A stretch of DNA of 49,769 nucleotides from Lachnospiraceae bacterium (GCA_017412055.1 JAFQOW010000007.1:1-49769), one strand, 5' to 3'. Shown: positions 27,725 to 36,873, counted from the stretch's first letter. Notes: a model not told the origin generated them from the letters alone. Program-made: numbers and translations.

Positions 27725-28219
27725 CTAGCAATCTATTTTTGTGTATTTTCTGTAGTAGTATTCCACATCAAAATATGTTTGCTCCTCACTTTCCTTTACC
27801 ATCTTCCACTGTGATAGCTTGTCTAGATTTGTAAGGTGCTTATCTGCCTGATAGGCATAGTCTATGTAAGTGATGTACGCAGTATCAATATAAGGCATAA
27901 ATTGCTCATATATGCTTTCACCACCTATAATAAATACATCATTTGTGTCATATTCTTTCAACTTTTCCAAAGCTGCTTCTACACTATTTACTACTATCAC
28001 GTCGCTCTTTTTATATGTAGTGTCACCAGTTAATACAATATTCACTCTGCCACTTAAAGGTCTTCCTCCTGGAAGGCTCTCTAGAGTCTTTCTTCCCATT
28101 ACGCAGACCTTTCCCATAGTTATCTCTTTAAAACACTTCATATCATCCGGAATACTTATTAAAAGCTTATTTTTATATCCTATTCCCCATTTGTTATCTA
28201 CTGCTGCAATTAAATTCAT
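27725..28219 (-). CDS. folA: dihydrofolate reductase
   Basis: 164 aa, normal length. Starts MNLIAAVDNKWGIGYKNKLL, with the WGIG loop and then IPDDMKCFKEIT (the active-site acidic residue), MGRKTLESLPGGRPLSGRVNIVLT (NADPH-binding) and VFIIGGESIYEQFMPY. It reduces dihydrofolate with NADPH in the cytosol. AAGGAG precedes the ATG by 8 nt. A divergent promoter pair with the CNNM transporter gene lies upstream. Downstream, the stop codon is only 2 nt from the edge of the long palindrome. Thymidylate in this genome appears to be made by a ThyX-type enzyme (47343), which does not itself produce dihydrofolate. Confidence 0.95.
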   Translation of the reverse strand: MNLIAAVDNKWGIGYKNKLLISIPDDMKCFKEITMGKVCVMGRKTLESLPGGRPLSGRVNIVLTGDTTYKKSDVIVVNSVEAALEKLKEYDTNDVFIIGGESIYEQFMPYIDTAYITYIDYAYQADKHLTNLDKLSQWKMVKESEEQTYFDVEYYYRKYTKIDC

Positions 28220-28242
28220 TTCTACGCTCCTTATCTATCACC

Positions 28243-28271
28243 TTGACTATTTTGATAACATACCATATAAT
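28243..28271 (+). promoter_or_regulatory. promoter of the CNNM/CorC transporter gene
   Basis: TTGACT (28243-28248), 17 nt, TATAAT (28266-28271); about 60 nt to the TTG start codon. The opposite strand has a weaker TTGCAA-17-TATGTT for folA. Confidence 0.75.
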
Positions 28272-28331
28272 AGATGAAATTGCAATAAACAAAGGTTTAT
28301 GCAAAATAAAATAATAAAGGAGTGATCATTT

Positions 28332-29639
28332 TTGGATCCCAGTCAAATTATTCAACTTGTAACTATTGTTATTCTATTAGCTATATCAGCTTTTTTCTCA
28401 TCTTCTGAGACAGCTCTGACAACAGTTAGTGCCATAAGGCTTAAATCCTTAGCCGATAGCGGTAACAAAAAGGCAATGCTTGTATTAAAGCTAAAGGAAA
28501 ATCCTGATAAGATGCTCAGTGCGATTCTTATAGGAAATAACATTGTAAACATAGCAGCTTCATCCCTTACAACCATTTTTGTACAAAACAAATGGGGAAA
28601 TTTGGCTGTAAGCATTGGTTCTGGTGTACTTACATTACTTGTACTAATATTTGGCGAAATTACACCTAAAACTGCCGCCACTAGCTACGCAGATAAATTT
28701 TCGCTTATAGTAGTAAAACCTATATGGCTGATAACAAAAATACTTACACCAGTAATTATCGTTATTAATTTCCTTGCATCATGTCTTATGAAGCTTTTAA
28801 GATTAAATATTAATGCAAAAGAAAGTACCTTTACAGAAGAAGAGCTTAGAACCATTATGGATGTAAGTCATGAGGAAGGAGTCATTGAAGAGGAAGAACG
28901 CGAAATGATTAACAATGTGTTCGACTTCGGTGATGCTGAGGCAAAAGAGATTATGATTCCTCGTATTGATATGTGTATGATAAATGTAGATGCTACATAT
29001 GAAGAACTTATTGAAATATTTAAGGAAAACAGATACACAAGACTTCCAGTATTCCAAGATACTACAGACAATGTTATAGGTATTATTAATATAAAAGACC
29101 TTATTCTCTATCGTAATGGAGATAAATTTGATATTCGAGATTATTTAAGAGATGTATATTATACATATGAATATAAAAAGCTTTCAGAGCTTATGGCAGA
29201 GATGCGTAAAGACTCTGTAAATATTTCTATCGTCCTTGACGAATACGGCGCAGCTGTAGGTCTTATCACAATTGAAGACCTATTAGAAGAAATCGTAGGT
29301 GATATCAGAGATGAATATGATGATGACGAAGAAGATATCTTAAAGGAAGTTGCACCAAATGAATACTTAGTGGACGGTCAGACAAAGCTTGATGATGTAA
29401 ACGAGCTTCTCAACCTTTCACTTACATCTGATGATTATGATTCAATCGGTGGATTTATCATAGGTTCTCTTGATAGATTACCTACAACAGGCGACAAGGT
29501 AGAGACTGAAGCAGTTACTCTCGTAGTTGATTTAATGGATAAAAATAGAATCGACAAAGTTCATATCTATCTTAACACTACAGCTGATGAAGATGTAGCT
29601 GATGAAGAAATCACCGTTGAAGAGGCAGAAACTAAGTAA
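28332..29639 (+). CDS. CNNM/CorC (HlyC) family transporter
   Basis: 435 aa with a TTG start. N-terminal CNNM domain with four hydrophobic segments (FFSSSETALTTVS signature at residues 22-34; LVLIFGEITPKTAA), then two CBS domains (about 205-325: MIPRIDMCMINVDATYEELIEIF, VSIVLDEYGAAVGLITIEDLLEEIVGDI) and a CorC_HlyC C-terminal domain (about 345-420). The family exports or controls Mg2+/Co2+ across the membrane. AAGGAG lies 9 nt before the TTG at 28332; no nearer ATG exists. Monocistronic with a strong promoter and its own terminator. Confidence 0.92.
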   Translation: MDPSQIIQLVTIVILLAISAFFSSSETALTTVSAIRLKSLADSGNKKAMLVLKLKENPDKMLSAILIGNNIVNIAASSLTTIFVQNKWGNLAVSIGSGVLTLLVLIFGEITPKTAATSYADKFSLIVVKPIWLITKILTPVIIVINFLASCLMKLLRLNINAKESTFTEEELRTIMDVSHEEGVIEEEEREMINNVFDFGDAEAKEIMIPRIDMCMINVDATYEELIEIFKENRYTRLPVFQDTTDNVIGIINIKDLILYRNGDKFDIRDYLRDVYYTYEYKKLSELMAEMRKDSVNISIVLDEYGAAVGLITIEDLLEEIVGDIRDEYDDDEEDILKEVAPNEYLVDGQTKLDDVNELLNLSLTSDDYDSIGGFIIGSLDRLPTTGDKVETEAVTLVVDLMDKNRIDKVHIYLNTTADEDVADEEITVEEAETK

Positions 29640-29655
29640 ATAATTGATCTTTAAT

Positions 29656-29686
29656 GGAAAGCTCCGCACTGCGGAGCTTTCTTTTT
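29656..29686. terminator. terminator between CNNM transporter and pilus locus
   Basis: AAAGCTCCGC (29658-29667) pairs with GCGGAGCTTT (29671-29680), followed by CTTTTT on the plus strand. The minus-strand pilus operon also ends here. Confidence 0.8.
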
Positions 29687-30233
29687 AATTTTTGTGGATT
29701 TTGGCACCGCTAAAACAGTACAGCTCCATAAGTTTATTATAGGATATAGAAAACAAAGTGTAATCTGATATACTATTACTCCATTTCTCTCCCTCATTAT
29801 ATGGAATTAAGAGCTTAATACCATACTCATCCCTAATCTGCTCTAATATCTTAGCTACCTTTTCTTCGTGAGATGTACTGTCATTTTCTGAAAATAATTT
29901 TTTCTCACTCCATATATACCCTTCATAAGAAGTGCATAAATAAAAGCCATCCTGTTCCACATAGCATAATATATGCTTCGAATCTTCTCCATATAGCTTA
30001 GCTTGTGATTTAAAAAATAAACTTAATCTCTCTAGCTCTACATCTGGCTTACCATCCATTCCCACACCTACATAACCCGCTGATAACGAGTCTTCCGTCA
30101 CATTATCCATCACATTGTTATACATAATTTGATTTATAGTCTTATTATGAAGCACATCACTTTTCACATGGCATACCACAAGAATACATATAAAAAATAT
30201 ATTTGCCACAATAGCAAGGTCAGTGAGCTTCAT
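29685..30233 (-). CDS. TM-anchored hypothetical protein, last gene of the Tad-like pilus locus
   Basis: 182 aa. One N-terminal membrane segment (about residues 7-22, IVANIFFICILVVCHV) and an extracytoplasmic domain of mixed alpha/beta character; Tyr-rich end. No prepilin peptidase site of classical type is visible. It overlaps the preceding gene by 14 nt. Pilin- or minor-pilin-like topology and its place in the locus suggest an envelope component of the pilus apparatus; I do not recognise the family. Confidence 0.7.
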   Translation of the reverse strand: MKLTDLAIVANIFFICILVVCHVKSDVLHNKTINQIMYNNVMDNVTEDSLSAGYVGVGMDGKPDVELERLSLFFKSQAKLYGEDSKHILCYVEQDGFYLCTSYEGYIWSEKKLFSENDSTSHEEKVAKILEQIRDEYGIKLLIPYNEGEKWSNSISDYTLFSISYNKLMELYCFSGAKIHKN

Positions 30234-30681
30234 ATTTCACACTACCTCCATACCATGCTATTATATCCTTATCACTATCCTTAACTATCACCTTTAGATA
30301 ATCCTGTTTATTAAGATAATAATCCTCTCCTTTACTAAAGGTATCTAATATCTGGCCTTCATAATCTGCATTCACATTAAATAAGACTTCTTTATTATCC
30401 TCATCCATCATATGAGAATAATGTGACATATAAATCCTGTATTCTCCGCCAAGATTATACAGCGTCTTTTCCAATCTTTGATAATCCTCTCTGCTTAAGA
30501 TTCCAGTATTTCGAACTCCATCTACAAAGAATGTTACTTCCTCTATAATTCTTGTCTGTTTAAGACGCATAGACTCCTCTTTCATATAAAATACTGGAAC
30601 TATAAACATAAGAATCACCGCTAGTAATATGGCAACTATTTTAGAAAAGCTATCGCCCAAGCACATCACTCTCCAATACAT
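30220..30681 (-). CDS. TadE-like TM-anchored protein of the pilus locus
   Basis: 153 aa. Membrane segment at about residues 14-32 (IVAILLAVILMFIVPVFYM), followed by MRLKQTRIIEEVTFFVDGVRNTGILSREDYQRLE. This layout (TM, then F-V-D-x-V-R-x-T-G and a small alpha/beta domain) resembles the TadE/pseudopilin-type proteins of Lachnospiraceae pilus clusters as I know them. It overlaps the 55-aa gene upstream by 32 nt and the 182-aa gene downstream by 14 nt. A second start at 30666 (MCLGDS) would shorten both the protein and the overlap; GGAGAG lies close before it. Confidence 0.7.
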   Translation of the reverse strand: MYWRVMCLGDSFSKIVAILLAVILMFIVPVFYMKEESMRLKQTRIIEEVTFFVDGVRNTGILSREDYQRLEKTLYNLGGEYRIYMSHYSHMMDEDNKEVLFNVNADYEGQILDTFSKGEDYYLNKQDYLKVIVKDSDKDIIAWYGGSVKYEAH

Positions 30682-30817
30682 TCTTTATGTTTTCATGATT
30701 TTTCGTATAACTATACAATTCATCCACTTGATTATACATAAGCATCATAAGAGAAATAGACAGTGCAAAAATAAGCGCACCAAAAGCTAGCATCAATACT
30801 TCTAAAGCATGCTCCAT
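30650..30817 (-). CDS. 55-aa pilin-like membrane peptide of the pilus locus
   Basis: 55 aa, found by direct translation: starts MEHALEVLMLAFGALIFALS, has one membrane helix (residues about 5-28) and ends in a charged tail NHENIKNVLESDVLGR. AGGAGG is 5 nt before the ATG, a strong ribosome site. It sits between two other small TM-anchored genes and overlaps the next gene in another frame, which supports a real, translationally coupled gene. Topology is that of a Flp/TadE-type small pilin. Confidence 0.75.
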   Translation of the reverse strand: MEHALEVLMLAFGALIFALSISLMMLMYNQVDELYSYTKNHENIKNVLESDVLGR

Positions 30818-30826
30818 ATTTTCCTC

Positions 30827-31270
30827 CTATTGTTCAAATATTATCCCAGTTATAACCTCATTTTCATCACGTACTACCTTACCTTGAAAATTCACATAAG
30901 GATTCACATAGGATTCACTTTTAATATCTGTGGGATCACACTGCGTAGCCACTACGCCCATAAACTCACCACTTTTTACATCAAAGGAATTATTATAATA
31001 GGTTGAAGTTCTATTTGTTTTTACAAGAATACCTATTTTTTCATCCTTGAATTTTTTAATAACGTTTACCACTTCACTACCTGACACTGTAGCTCCATCA
31101 TAGAGAACCTTATCACTCTCTACGAATTCCGAATTTAATTTATTTATCTGATTTGCACCATTTGATGCAGTATCCTTGGCTTCTCTTGCTATAAAAAAAC
31201 CAAGTGAAATGACTACACAGGTAATAATTGTTCCTGCTGCCAATATCAATCCTTTTAAACTATTATCCAT
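30827..31270 (-). CDS. pilin-like TM-anchored protein of the pilus locus
   Basis: 147 aa. Very N-terminal hydrophobic helix (LKGLILAAGTIITCVVISLGFFI, residues 5-27) followed by a long amphipathic helix continuing to residue 50 and a small beta domain (YDGATVSGSEVVNVIKKFKDEKIGILV). This N-terminal helix layout is that of type IV/Flp pseudopilins. The segment DGATVSGSEVVNVIKK is strongly patterned. No good ribosome site lies right before the ATG (AAAGGAG is about 25 nt away), and an upstream in-frame stop prevents a longer form. It starts 35 nt after the TadB/TadC-like gene. Confidence 0.7.
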   Translation of the reverse strand: MDNSLKGLILAAGTIITCVVISLGFFIAREAKDTASNGANQINKLNSEFVESDKVLYDGATVSGSEVVNVIKKFKDEKIGILVKTNRTSTYYNNSFDVKSGEFMGVVATQCDPTDIKSESYVNPYVNFQGKVVRDENEVITGIIFEQ

Positions 31271-31305
31271 CTTTTTTTACAGGCCTACGCCTTACTCCTT
31301 TCCTT

Positions 31306-32913
31306 TTATAAACTCATATTTGATATACTTAACTGCTGCATACCCTCTAATACAAACGGGATTATAAGATTTATAAGCACCACAGCACATAATGGTATAA
31401 ACGATAAAAATTTACTTATGGCACCTCTCTGTTCAATGTAAAACAGATTGTCCTGCTTATGCTTTTCTATGTAATAACGTCTATCCATCTCCACATCCTC
31501 AAATGCCTTATAAATATACATATCATCACATGCTATAAAACCATCAATCAATCTATTAAATGGCAAAAAATCCGATTTGCTTTTTTGTTCCTTAAATACA
31601 CTTGTACCTTTGTAGGAAAGCTTATCACTCATCTCTTCTATCTGCCTTTTAAAGACATCAGCAAATCTTTCCAACTGGGCAAGTATCTGCTCAATAGTAA
31701 TTTTATCTGCATACATAAGCATAAGTATAATTCCCTGAAATCTTATTATCTCATCCTCTCTTTCTAACATCATAAGATTTTTTTTAATATGTATAGCTAT
31801 CACCTGTTCACAGTACATAAAAATAAACACACCTATCCCTATGAACAGACTTAGCACTCCAAAATCCAATGTAATTAAGAGGACAAGACACAATAATCCA
31901 CTAAAAAGTGAAATCATAACTCGTTTAATGCAAAATTCCATAATATTATATGGATAGACCACAGAACGCAGTAGCTTATCAAGCTTCTTCATATCTTCCA
32001 CAAATAGATTCATATATTTTGTAACCAAATTAGCTACTTTTTTATTAGCAGCAAGCTTAATCACCCATTTCTTCTTAATATTGCTATGGTTCTTAGGATA
32101 TTTTAGGCTTATCACTATCTTATATATTCCCAACGATAAAAAGGCCAACACCATAACAGCTATTTTACCTATATTACCACTGTAATATCTTGATAGCTCA
32201 GGCATATTAGATAACGCCCACATTTCTATAGGCTTCATAAAATAAATTGGCAAAATGCATATCCATGTAAGCCCCATAAAAGCATTATCCACTGCCTTTT
32301 GCTTAAGAATATAAATATTTATATCCTCCTTTAAATAGCTTAAATTCTTTATAAATAACGACCCATCCTTTCTCTTCTTATCTCCATACTTGATAACAGA
32401 TTCACACAGCGAATAAAATGTTAGAAAAAAATGATTTGGACATACCTCCTGATAATCACACCTATCATCAGAATAACTTTCCTTAAGGTGGTCATATATA
32501 ATCTGTCCATGAACAGACATCTGGTAGCCACTATCATTGATTGCATCCAAAAGTGCTTCCTCTATCATACCATCAAACTGAAACTTAAATTTTACATTCT
32601 CGATAAATAAAAGCATCTCATTCAAAAGTTTAATCTCTACCTTATTCAAGGCCTTATGTATATTAGAATCAGAGATAACATAGACTGTAGCTAAAACAAC
32701 CACTGTAAAATAAAAAGAAAAGTCAGCAAACATATATAGCAAAATAGCTGTAGCTATACACATGGCATATATTTTTAGAAGCTGTTCTCCAACCTTTTGC
32801 CTCACTATTTTTCTAGTTGCCGGATAAAGTATCGCCATTCTACCCTCTATATGTCTTACCATATCTTCAGTTAAGAAAAACTTTTTACTTATCTTGTATA
32901 TAAAAATTCTCAT
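31306..32913 (-). CDS. TadB/TadC-like type II secretion F-domain protein (two-domain)
   Basis: 535 aa. About six membrane segments in two groups (about residues 50-85 and 210-265; about 345-385 and 505-525). Two cytosolic helical bundles, LNEMLLFIENVKFKFQFDGMIEEALLDA and IRFQGIILMLMYADKITIEQILAQLERFADVFK, resemble the paired T2SSF helices of TadB and TadC. In standard Tad systems these are two genes; here they appear as one protein, highly diverged. It overlaps the CpaF gene by 29 nt. Assignment rests on topology and neighbours more than on sequence identity. Confidence 0.65.
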   Translation of the reverse strand: MRIFIYKISKKFFLTEDMVRHIEGRMAILYPATRKIVRQKVGEQLLKIYAMCIATAILLYMFADFSFYFTVVVLATVYVISDSNIHKALNKVEIKLLNEMLLFIENVKFKFQFDGMIEEALLDAINDSGYQMSVHGQIIYDHLKESYSDDRCDYQEVCPNHFFLTFYSLCESVIKYGDKKRKDGSLFIKNLSYLKEDINIYILKQKAVDNAFMGLTWICILPIYFMKPIEMWALSNMPELSRYYSGNIGKIAVMVLAFLSLGIYKIVISLKYPKNHSNIKKKWVIKLAANKKVANLVTKYMNLFVEDMKKLDKLLRSVVYPYNIMEFCIKRVMISLFSGLLCLVLLITLDFGVLSLFIGIGVFIFMYCEQVIAIHIKKNLMMLEREDEIIRFQGIILMLMYADKITIEQILAQLERFADVFKRQIEEMSDKLSYKGTSVFKEQKSKSDFLPFNRLIDGFIACDDMYIYKAFEDVEMDRRYYIEKHKQDNLFYIEQRGAISKFLSFIPLCAVVLINLIIPFVLEGMQQLSISNMSL

Positions 32914-34468
32914 ATAGATACTTTACCTCCTCATATTTTAAGTGTTTACTCATCTCCTGAATGATGCCTTTAGAAAAACCTTCTCCAAGAACATATTTCT
33001 CACCATCAAATCTAATTACATCTCTAATACGGTATAGTGCTTCACCTGGTATTTGTTCAATTTCACTTATCCTCTCCACATATCTATGACCCACACTATC
33101 TCTTTCCATATGCACATCAAATCTAACTGCATCTACAACCTGCTCTAGAGCTATACGCTCATTATTAAAATTGCCATTAATTATCAAAGCATTTCTTAAA
33201 TACTTAACCAGATTGTCTGTGCTTTTTGCATGATGAGTAAACAGGGTAAATAATGATGCCACCTGAGACATCTGTATCATCCATGCTGCTACCTCATTGC
33301 TAGCCACCTCGCCTAAGATGTTAACCACACCATCAGTTTTCTTTTGAACATCTAACCCTTCCTGTCCAGACACATACTCAGTTTCTCTAAATGTCAAAAT
33401 ATTACGCATAGGATAAATCTGTCTTAAATGGAGCTCAAATGCCTGCTCTTGAATACGCAAAGAAAAATTGCTAGGGATAAACCCTATAAGACTCATAAGC
33501 AGCGTTGTCTTTCCAGAACCCTGTGCTCCTGTTATAGCACTTACCTGGCATCCCTTTATTATATATTTAAGCACCTCTCCTACTAACTCCCAGCCTTTAT
33601 CTGTAAGCAACTGGTCTAACTGCTTATTCTCGATGGTGTCAAATTTTCTTACAAAGAAGGCAAAATTTTCTGCAAAAGGTGGTCTTACAACTACTACTCG
33701 CGAATTATCCTTCATCTCATTTACAATATATCCTCTAGATTTTGATAGCTGACCTGGGGAGCCATAACGATAAATATTCATACATACACGTTCTAATTCT
33801 CTGTCACTATCAAACTTTAAGAATGCCAGATGCAGGCTGACACCCTTATAAAGAATCCAAACTGTAGAAGGCTCACCATATCTTCCTGATACACCAGCAC
33901 TGACACCCTCTATCTTCATGTCGCGAATATCATCTATTACACCCAAGCCCTTATAATGACTGTAAATTCTTTGTACTAAAATATCTAATTTATCACTTTT
34001 AGACAAAAAAATATCCACTCTATCGTAAAGCTCTTCAATCTGTTCTTCTGTAATATATGGCCTGTCATAGATAGATTCTCCTTCACAAAATACGTATTCA
34101 TCTATAATTCTAGACAATGCCATCTCACCGTCGGACAACGAAAAATAATATAGTAAAATATCAAATTTTTCTCTTACACTGAGCCTATCTCCATCGCCAA
34201 ATGGAATGTAGAGATTATAATCATCTGGATTTTCTATAAGCTTTGACACAACAATGTTTTTTATAGTCTGCTTTACATAGCGTTTTGCATATATATCACC
34301 TATTCCGCTATTTCTCAAAGCTTCTCTTAGATCACTTTTCCTTATCTTGAGACTATCTAAATCTGCATCACTTAAGCCTACTTCATATAAATTAGTACGC
34401 AGTATTCCGTTTATCTCTTCGCTTACCTTATCTATCAATTCAGTTAACTTATCTACTTCTTTCATCAT
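32885..34468 (-). CDS. CpaF/TadA-type secretion ATPase
   Basis: 527 aa. N-terminal helical domain (about 1-160), then the hexameric ATPase domain: VVVRPPFAENFAFFVRKF, Walker A SAITGAQGSGKTTLLMSLIG (about 330), Asp/His boxes (RQIYPMRNILTFRETE; LGEVASNEVAAWMIQM), and FTHHAKSTDNLVKYLRNALI. This is the motor of Tad/Flp pili and related secretion systems, acting at the inner membrane. It overlaps the TadZ-like gene by 20 nt and the TadB/C-like gene by 29 nt, so all three are coupled. Confidence 0.88.
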   Translation of the reverse strand: MMKEVDKLTELIDKVSEEINGILRTNLYEVGLSDADLDSLKIRKSDLREALRNSGIGDIYAKRYVKQTIKNIVVSKLIENPDDYNLYIPFGDGDRLSVREKFDILLYYFSLSDGEMALSRIIDEYVFCEGESIYDRPYITEEQIEELYDRVDIFLSKSDKLDILVQRIYSHYKGLGVIDDIRDMKIEGVSAGVSGRYGEPSTVWILYKGVSLHLAFLKFDSDRELERVCMNIYRYGSPGQLSKSRGYIVNEMKDNSRVVVVRPPFAENFAFFVRKFDTIENKQLDQLLTDKGWELVGEVLKYIIKGCQVSAITGAQGSGKTTLLMSLIGFIPSNFSLRIQEQAFELHLRQIYPMRNILTFRETEYVSGQEGLDVQKKTDGVVNILGEVASNEVAAWMIQMSQVASLFTLFTHHAKSTDNLVKYLRNALIINGNFNNERIALEQVVDAVRFDVHMERDSVGHRYVERISEIEQIPGEALYRIRDVIRFDGEKYVLGEGFSKGIIQEMSKHLKYEEVKYLYENFYIQDK

Positions 34469-35258
34469 ATCCCGCCTTCCTTAAAATCATATCTGTAGCG
34501 AGGAATACGCTGTTAATAAACGAAAGATTATCATCATTAACCTTAGTGTTCATATTTTTTGATATGTAAGCTAGAAGCTTTCCTTCATGAAGAGCATCAT
34601 GAAAACGAATATTATAGGGAATAGTAGCAATATCACCTCTGGCTATTCCATATTTTCTTCTTATCTTGGCTATATCCTCATTAGATGCATCATCATATTT
34701 TCCCACAAGAAATACAGCCTTTTTTAACAGCTCTTTATCCAAATCAAGAGCTTCAAGGCTCATTCCCTGACATAAATTTATAACTACCACATCAGCACAC
34801 TTTAAAATTGTCTTGGAAATGGACATTTCACCATTCTCACAATCAATAAAATTAAATTCCTTTTCTTTATCTAAGATATCAAATATCTTCTTTGCAAATA
34901 TATGCATCTCTCTACTGCTGACACCTAAACTTACCCTTTTTGATGCAGGAATATAATTCATCTTTGTATCCTTTACAGGCACAGCATTATCATACAAGTC
35001 GTTACTTTGTATATCATCCACCTGTGCCTTATCAACCAACCTATCTATCCCCTTCTTGCTATAATAAGAGTATTCCTCCATAAGCAGATTAGTCTGCCTA
35101 CGCTCACCAAACGCCTCATCTATAGACATGCTAAACTGGTCCAGTTGAAGCAGCGTACCTTCAACAGAATAAGCCAATGCAGACATTATACCTACAGCCA
35201 ACATATTAGAAGAAGTCCCACTTCGACCAGAAGTCATACTCCAAAACGCAATATTCAT
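34449..35258 (-). CDS. TadZ/CpaE-like P-loop protein with degenerate Walker A
   Basis: 269 aa. The start MNIAFWSMTSGRSGTSSNML is in the place of the ParA/MinD deviant Walker A (KGGxGKT) but has lost both lysines. Walker-B-like NFIDCENG and the ADVVVINLCQG strand follow, so the fold is kept. CpaE/TadZ proteins place the Tad pilus at a cell pole and are often weak ATPases. GGAGG lies 4 nt before the ATG. First gene of the locus; no separate RcpC/TadV/prepilin peptidase gene is adjacent. Confidence 0.75.
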   Translation of the reverse strand: MNIAFWSMTSGRSGTSSNMLAVGIMSALAYSVEGTLLQLDQFSMSIDEAFGERRQTNLLMEEYSYYSKKGIDRLVDKAQVDDIQSNDLYDNAVPVKDTKMNYIPASKRVSLGVSSREMHIFAKKIFDILDKEKEFNFIDCENGEMSISKTILKCADVVVINLCQGMSLEALDLDKELLKKAVFLVGKYDDASNEDIAKIRRKYGIARGDIATIPYNIRFHDALHEGKLLAYISKNMNTKVNDDNLSFINSVFLATDMILRKAGYDERSR

Positions 35259-35409
35259 TTGTCCTCCAATCTATACAAAAGCATAGGGAAACAACTCTGT
35301 GATTCACAGACGATTTTTTGAAAAATAAAAATAAGATATGTATATATTACTCCTTTTTTTATGTTTTGTAAATACTTTAAAATTATTATTTTTGTTATCT
35401 CTAATACCA

Positions 35410-35438
35410 TTGATTTTTGTATAAATATGTATTAAAAT
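35410..35438 (+). promoter_or_regulatory. promoter of pyrBI
   Basis: TTGATT (35410-35415), 17 nt, TAAAAT (35433-35438). The leader of about 35 nt is too short for a PyrR attenuator, and no terminator/antiterminator pair is seen. Confidence 0.55.
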
Positions 35439-35479
35439 ATGCACAGTTAAAAAAGCAATATGCAGAAAGGATGTGTCAA

Positions 35480-36403
35480 ATGAGACATTTACTAAATCCT
35501 TTGGATTTTACAGTTGAAGAGACAACAAAGTTACTTGATTTAGCAAGCGATATAGAAAAGAATCCTGCAAAATATAGTGAAAAATGTAAGGGTAAAAAAA
35601 TCGCTACATTATTCTACGAGCCTAGTACTCGTACACGTCTTAGTTTCGAAGCAGCCATGCTTAACTTAGGTGGCTCAGTTTTAGGTTTTTCATCAGCTTC
35701 ATCAAGCTCTGCGTCAAAGGGCGAGAGCGTTTCTGATACAATTCGTATGGTATCCTGCTATGCAGACATATGTGCTATGCGTCACCCAAAAGAAGGTGCA
35801 CCTACTGTTGCATCTATGAAATCCCGCATTCCTGTTATCAATGCCGGTGACGGTGGACATCAGCATCCAACTCAGACACTTACCGATATGATGACTATTC
35901 GCTCTTTAAAGGGTAGATTAGATAATCTTACTATTGGTCTTTGCGGTGACTTAAAGTTCGGACGTACAGTTCATTCTCTTATTAAATCATTGGTAAGATA
36001 TGAAAATATTAAATTTATACTTATCTCTCCTAAGGAGCTTAAAATCCCTAGCTACATAAGAGAAGATGTCCTTGATGCAAATAACATTCCATACGAGGAG
36101 GTTACCCATATGGAAGACAAGCTTAAGGATTTAGATATTCTCTATATGACAAGAGTTCAGCAGGAACGTTTCTTTAATGAAGAAGAATACATCCGCTTAA
36201 AGGATTCATATATTCTCGATAAGGAAAAAATGAATTTAGCAAACGAAGGAATGCTTGTTCTTCATCCACTTCCACGTGTTAATGAAATCTCTGTAGAGAT
36301 AGATGATGACCCAAGAGCTTGTTATTTCAAGCAGGTTCAGTACAGCGTATATGTAAGAATGGCCATAATATTGACACTTCTTGGATTAACCGATAACAAC
36401 TAA
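35480..36403 (+). CDS. pyrB: aspartate carbamoyltransferase catalytic subunit
   Basis: 307 aa, normal length. Carbamoyl-phosphate loop [12 protein letters not shown], the mobile loop [17 protein letters not shown] and the C-terminal HPLPRVNEI are intact. It condenses carbamoyl phosphate and aspartate in pyrimidine synthesis. The frame is open to 35417, but AGAAAGG lies 9 nt before ATG 35480, and the family starts MRHLL/MKHL. Followed 20 nt later by pyrI, so the heteromeric, allosterically controlled form of the enzyme is made. Confidence 0.96.
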   Translation: MRHLLNPLDFTVEETTKLLDLASDIEKNPAKYSEKCKGKKIATLFYEPSTRTRLSFEAAMLNLGGSVLGFSSASSSSASKGESVSDTIRMVSCYADICAMRHPKEGAPTVASMKSRIPVINAGDGGHQHPTQTLTDMMTIRSLKGRLDNLTIGLCGDLKFGRTVHSLIKSLVRYENIKFILISPKELKIPSYIREDVLDANNIPYEEVTHMEDKLKDLDILYMTRVQQERFFNEEEYIRLKDSYILDKEKMNLANEGMLVLHPLPRVNEISVEIDDDPRACYFKQVQYSVYVRMAIILTLLGLTDNN

Positions 36404-36423
36404 TCAAGAAAGGATGTATGAAT

Positions 36424-36849
36424 ATGTTAAATGTAGGTAGTTTAAAAGAAGGATTTGTCCTTGACCACATTAAAGCTGGCAAATCTATGGAAATATATAA
36501 ATACCTTGGTCTTGATAAATTAGACTGTCAGGTTGCTATTATCAAGAATGCTAAGAGCAGTAAAATGGGAAGAAAAGATATTATCAAAATCGAGTGTCCT
36601 ATTGATGTTATTAACCTTGATATCTTAGGATATGTAGACCACAACATTACTGTTAATATCATACACGATTCTACTATTGTAGATAAAAAGCAGCTCACTC
36701 TTCCTAAGTCAATTAAGAATGTCTTAAAATGCAAAAATCCTAGATGTATCACATCTATAGAGCAGGAATTAGACCATATCTTCTATTTGACAGATGAAGT
36801 AAAACAGGTTTATAGATGTAAGTATTGTGAAGAGAAGTTTACAAACTAA
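36424..36849 (+). CDS. pyrI: aspartate carbamoyltransferase regulatory subunit
   Basis: 141 aa. N-terminal nucleotide-binding domain (LNVGSLKEGFVLDHIKAGKSM..IYKYLGL) and C-terminal zinc domain with four Cys: LKCKNPRCI and YRCKYCEEKF. It binds the catalytic trimers and, in enteric enzymes, CTP/ATP. Two in-frame ATGs exist, at 36418 and 36424; the same AGAAAGG as in front of pyrB is 4 nt from the first and 10 nt from the second, so I take the second. Confidence 0.95.
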   Translation: MLNVGSLKEGFVLDHIKAGKSMEIYKYLGLDKLDCQVAIIKNAKSSKMGRKDIIKIECPIDVINLDILGYVDHNITVNIIHDSTIVDKKQLTLPKSIKNVLKCKNPRCITSIEQELDHIFYLTDEVKQVYRCKYCEEKFTN

Positions 36850-36873
36850 CAGAAAATATTATTAACTTATATT

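Noticed and set aside
35262-35479. PyrR-type attenuator before pyrB
   Set aside because: The leader from the likely promoter is only about 35 nt and shows no terminator/antiterminator pair.
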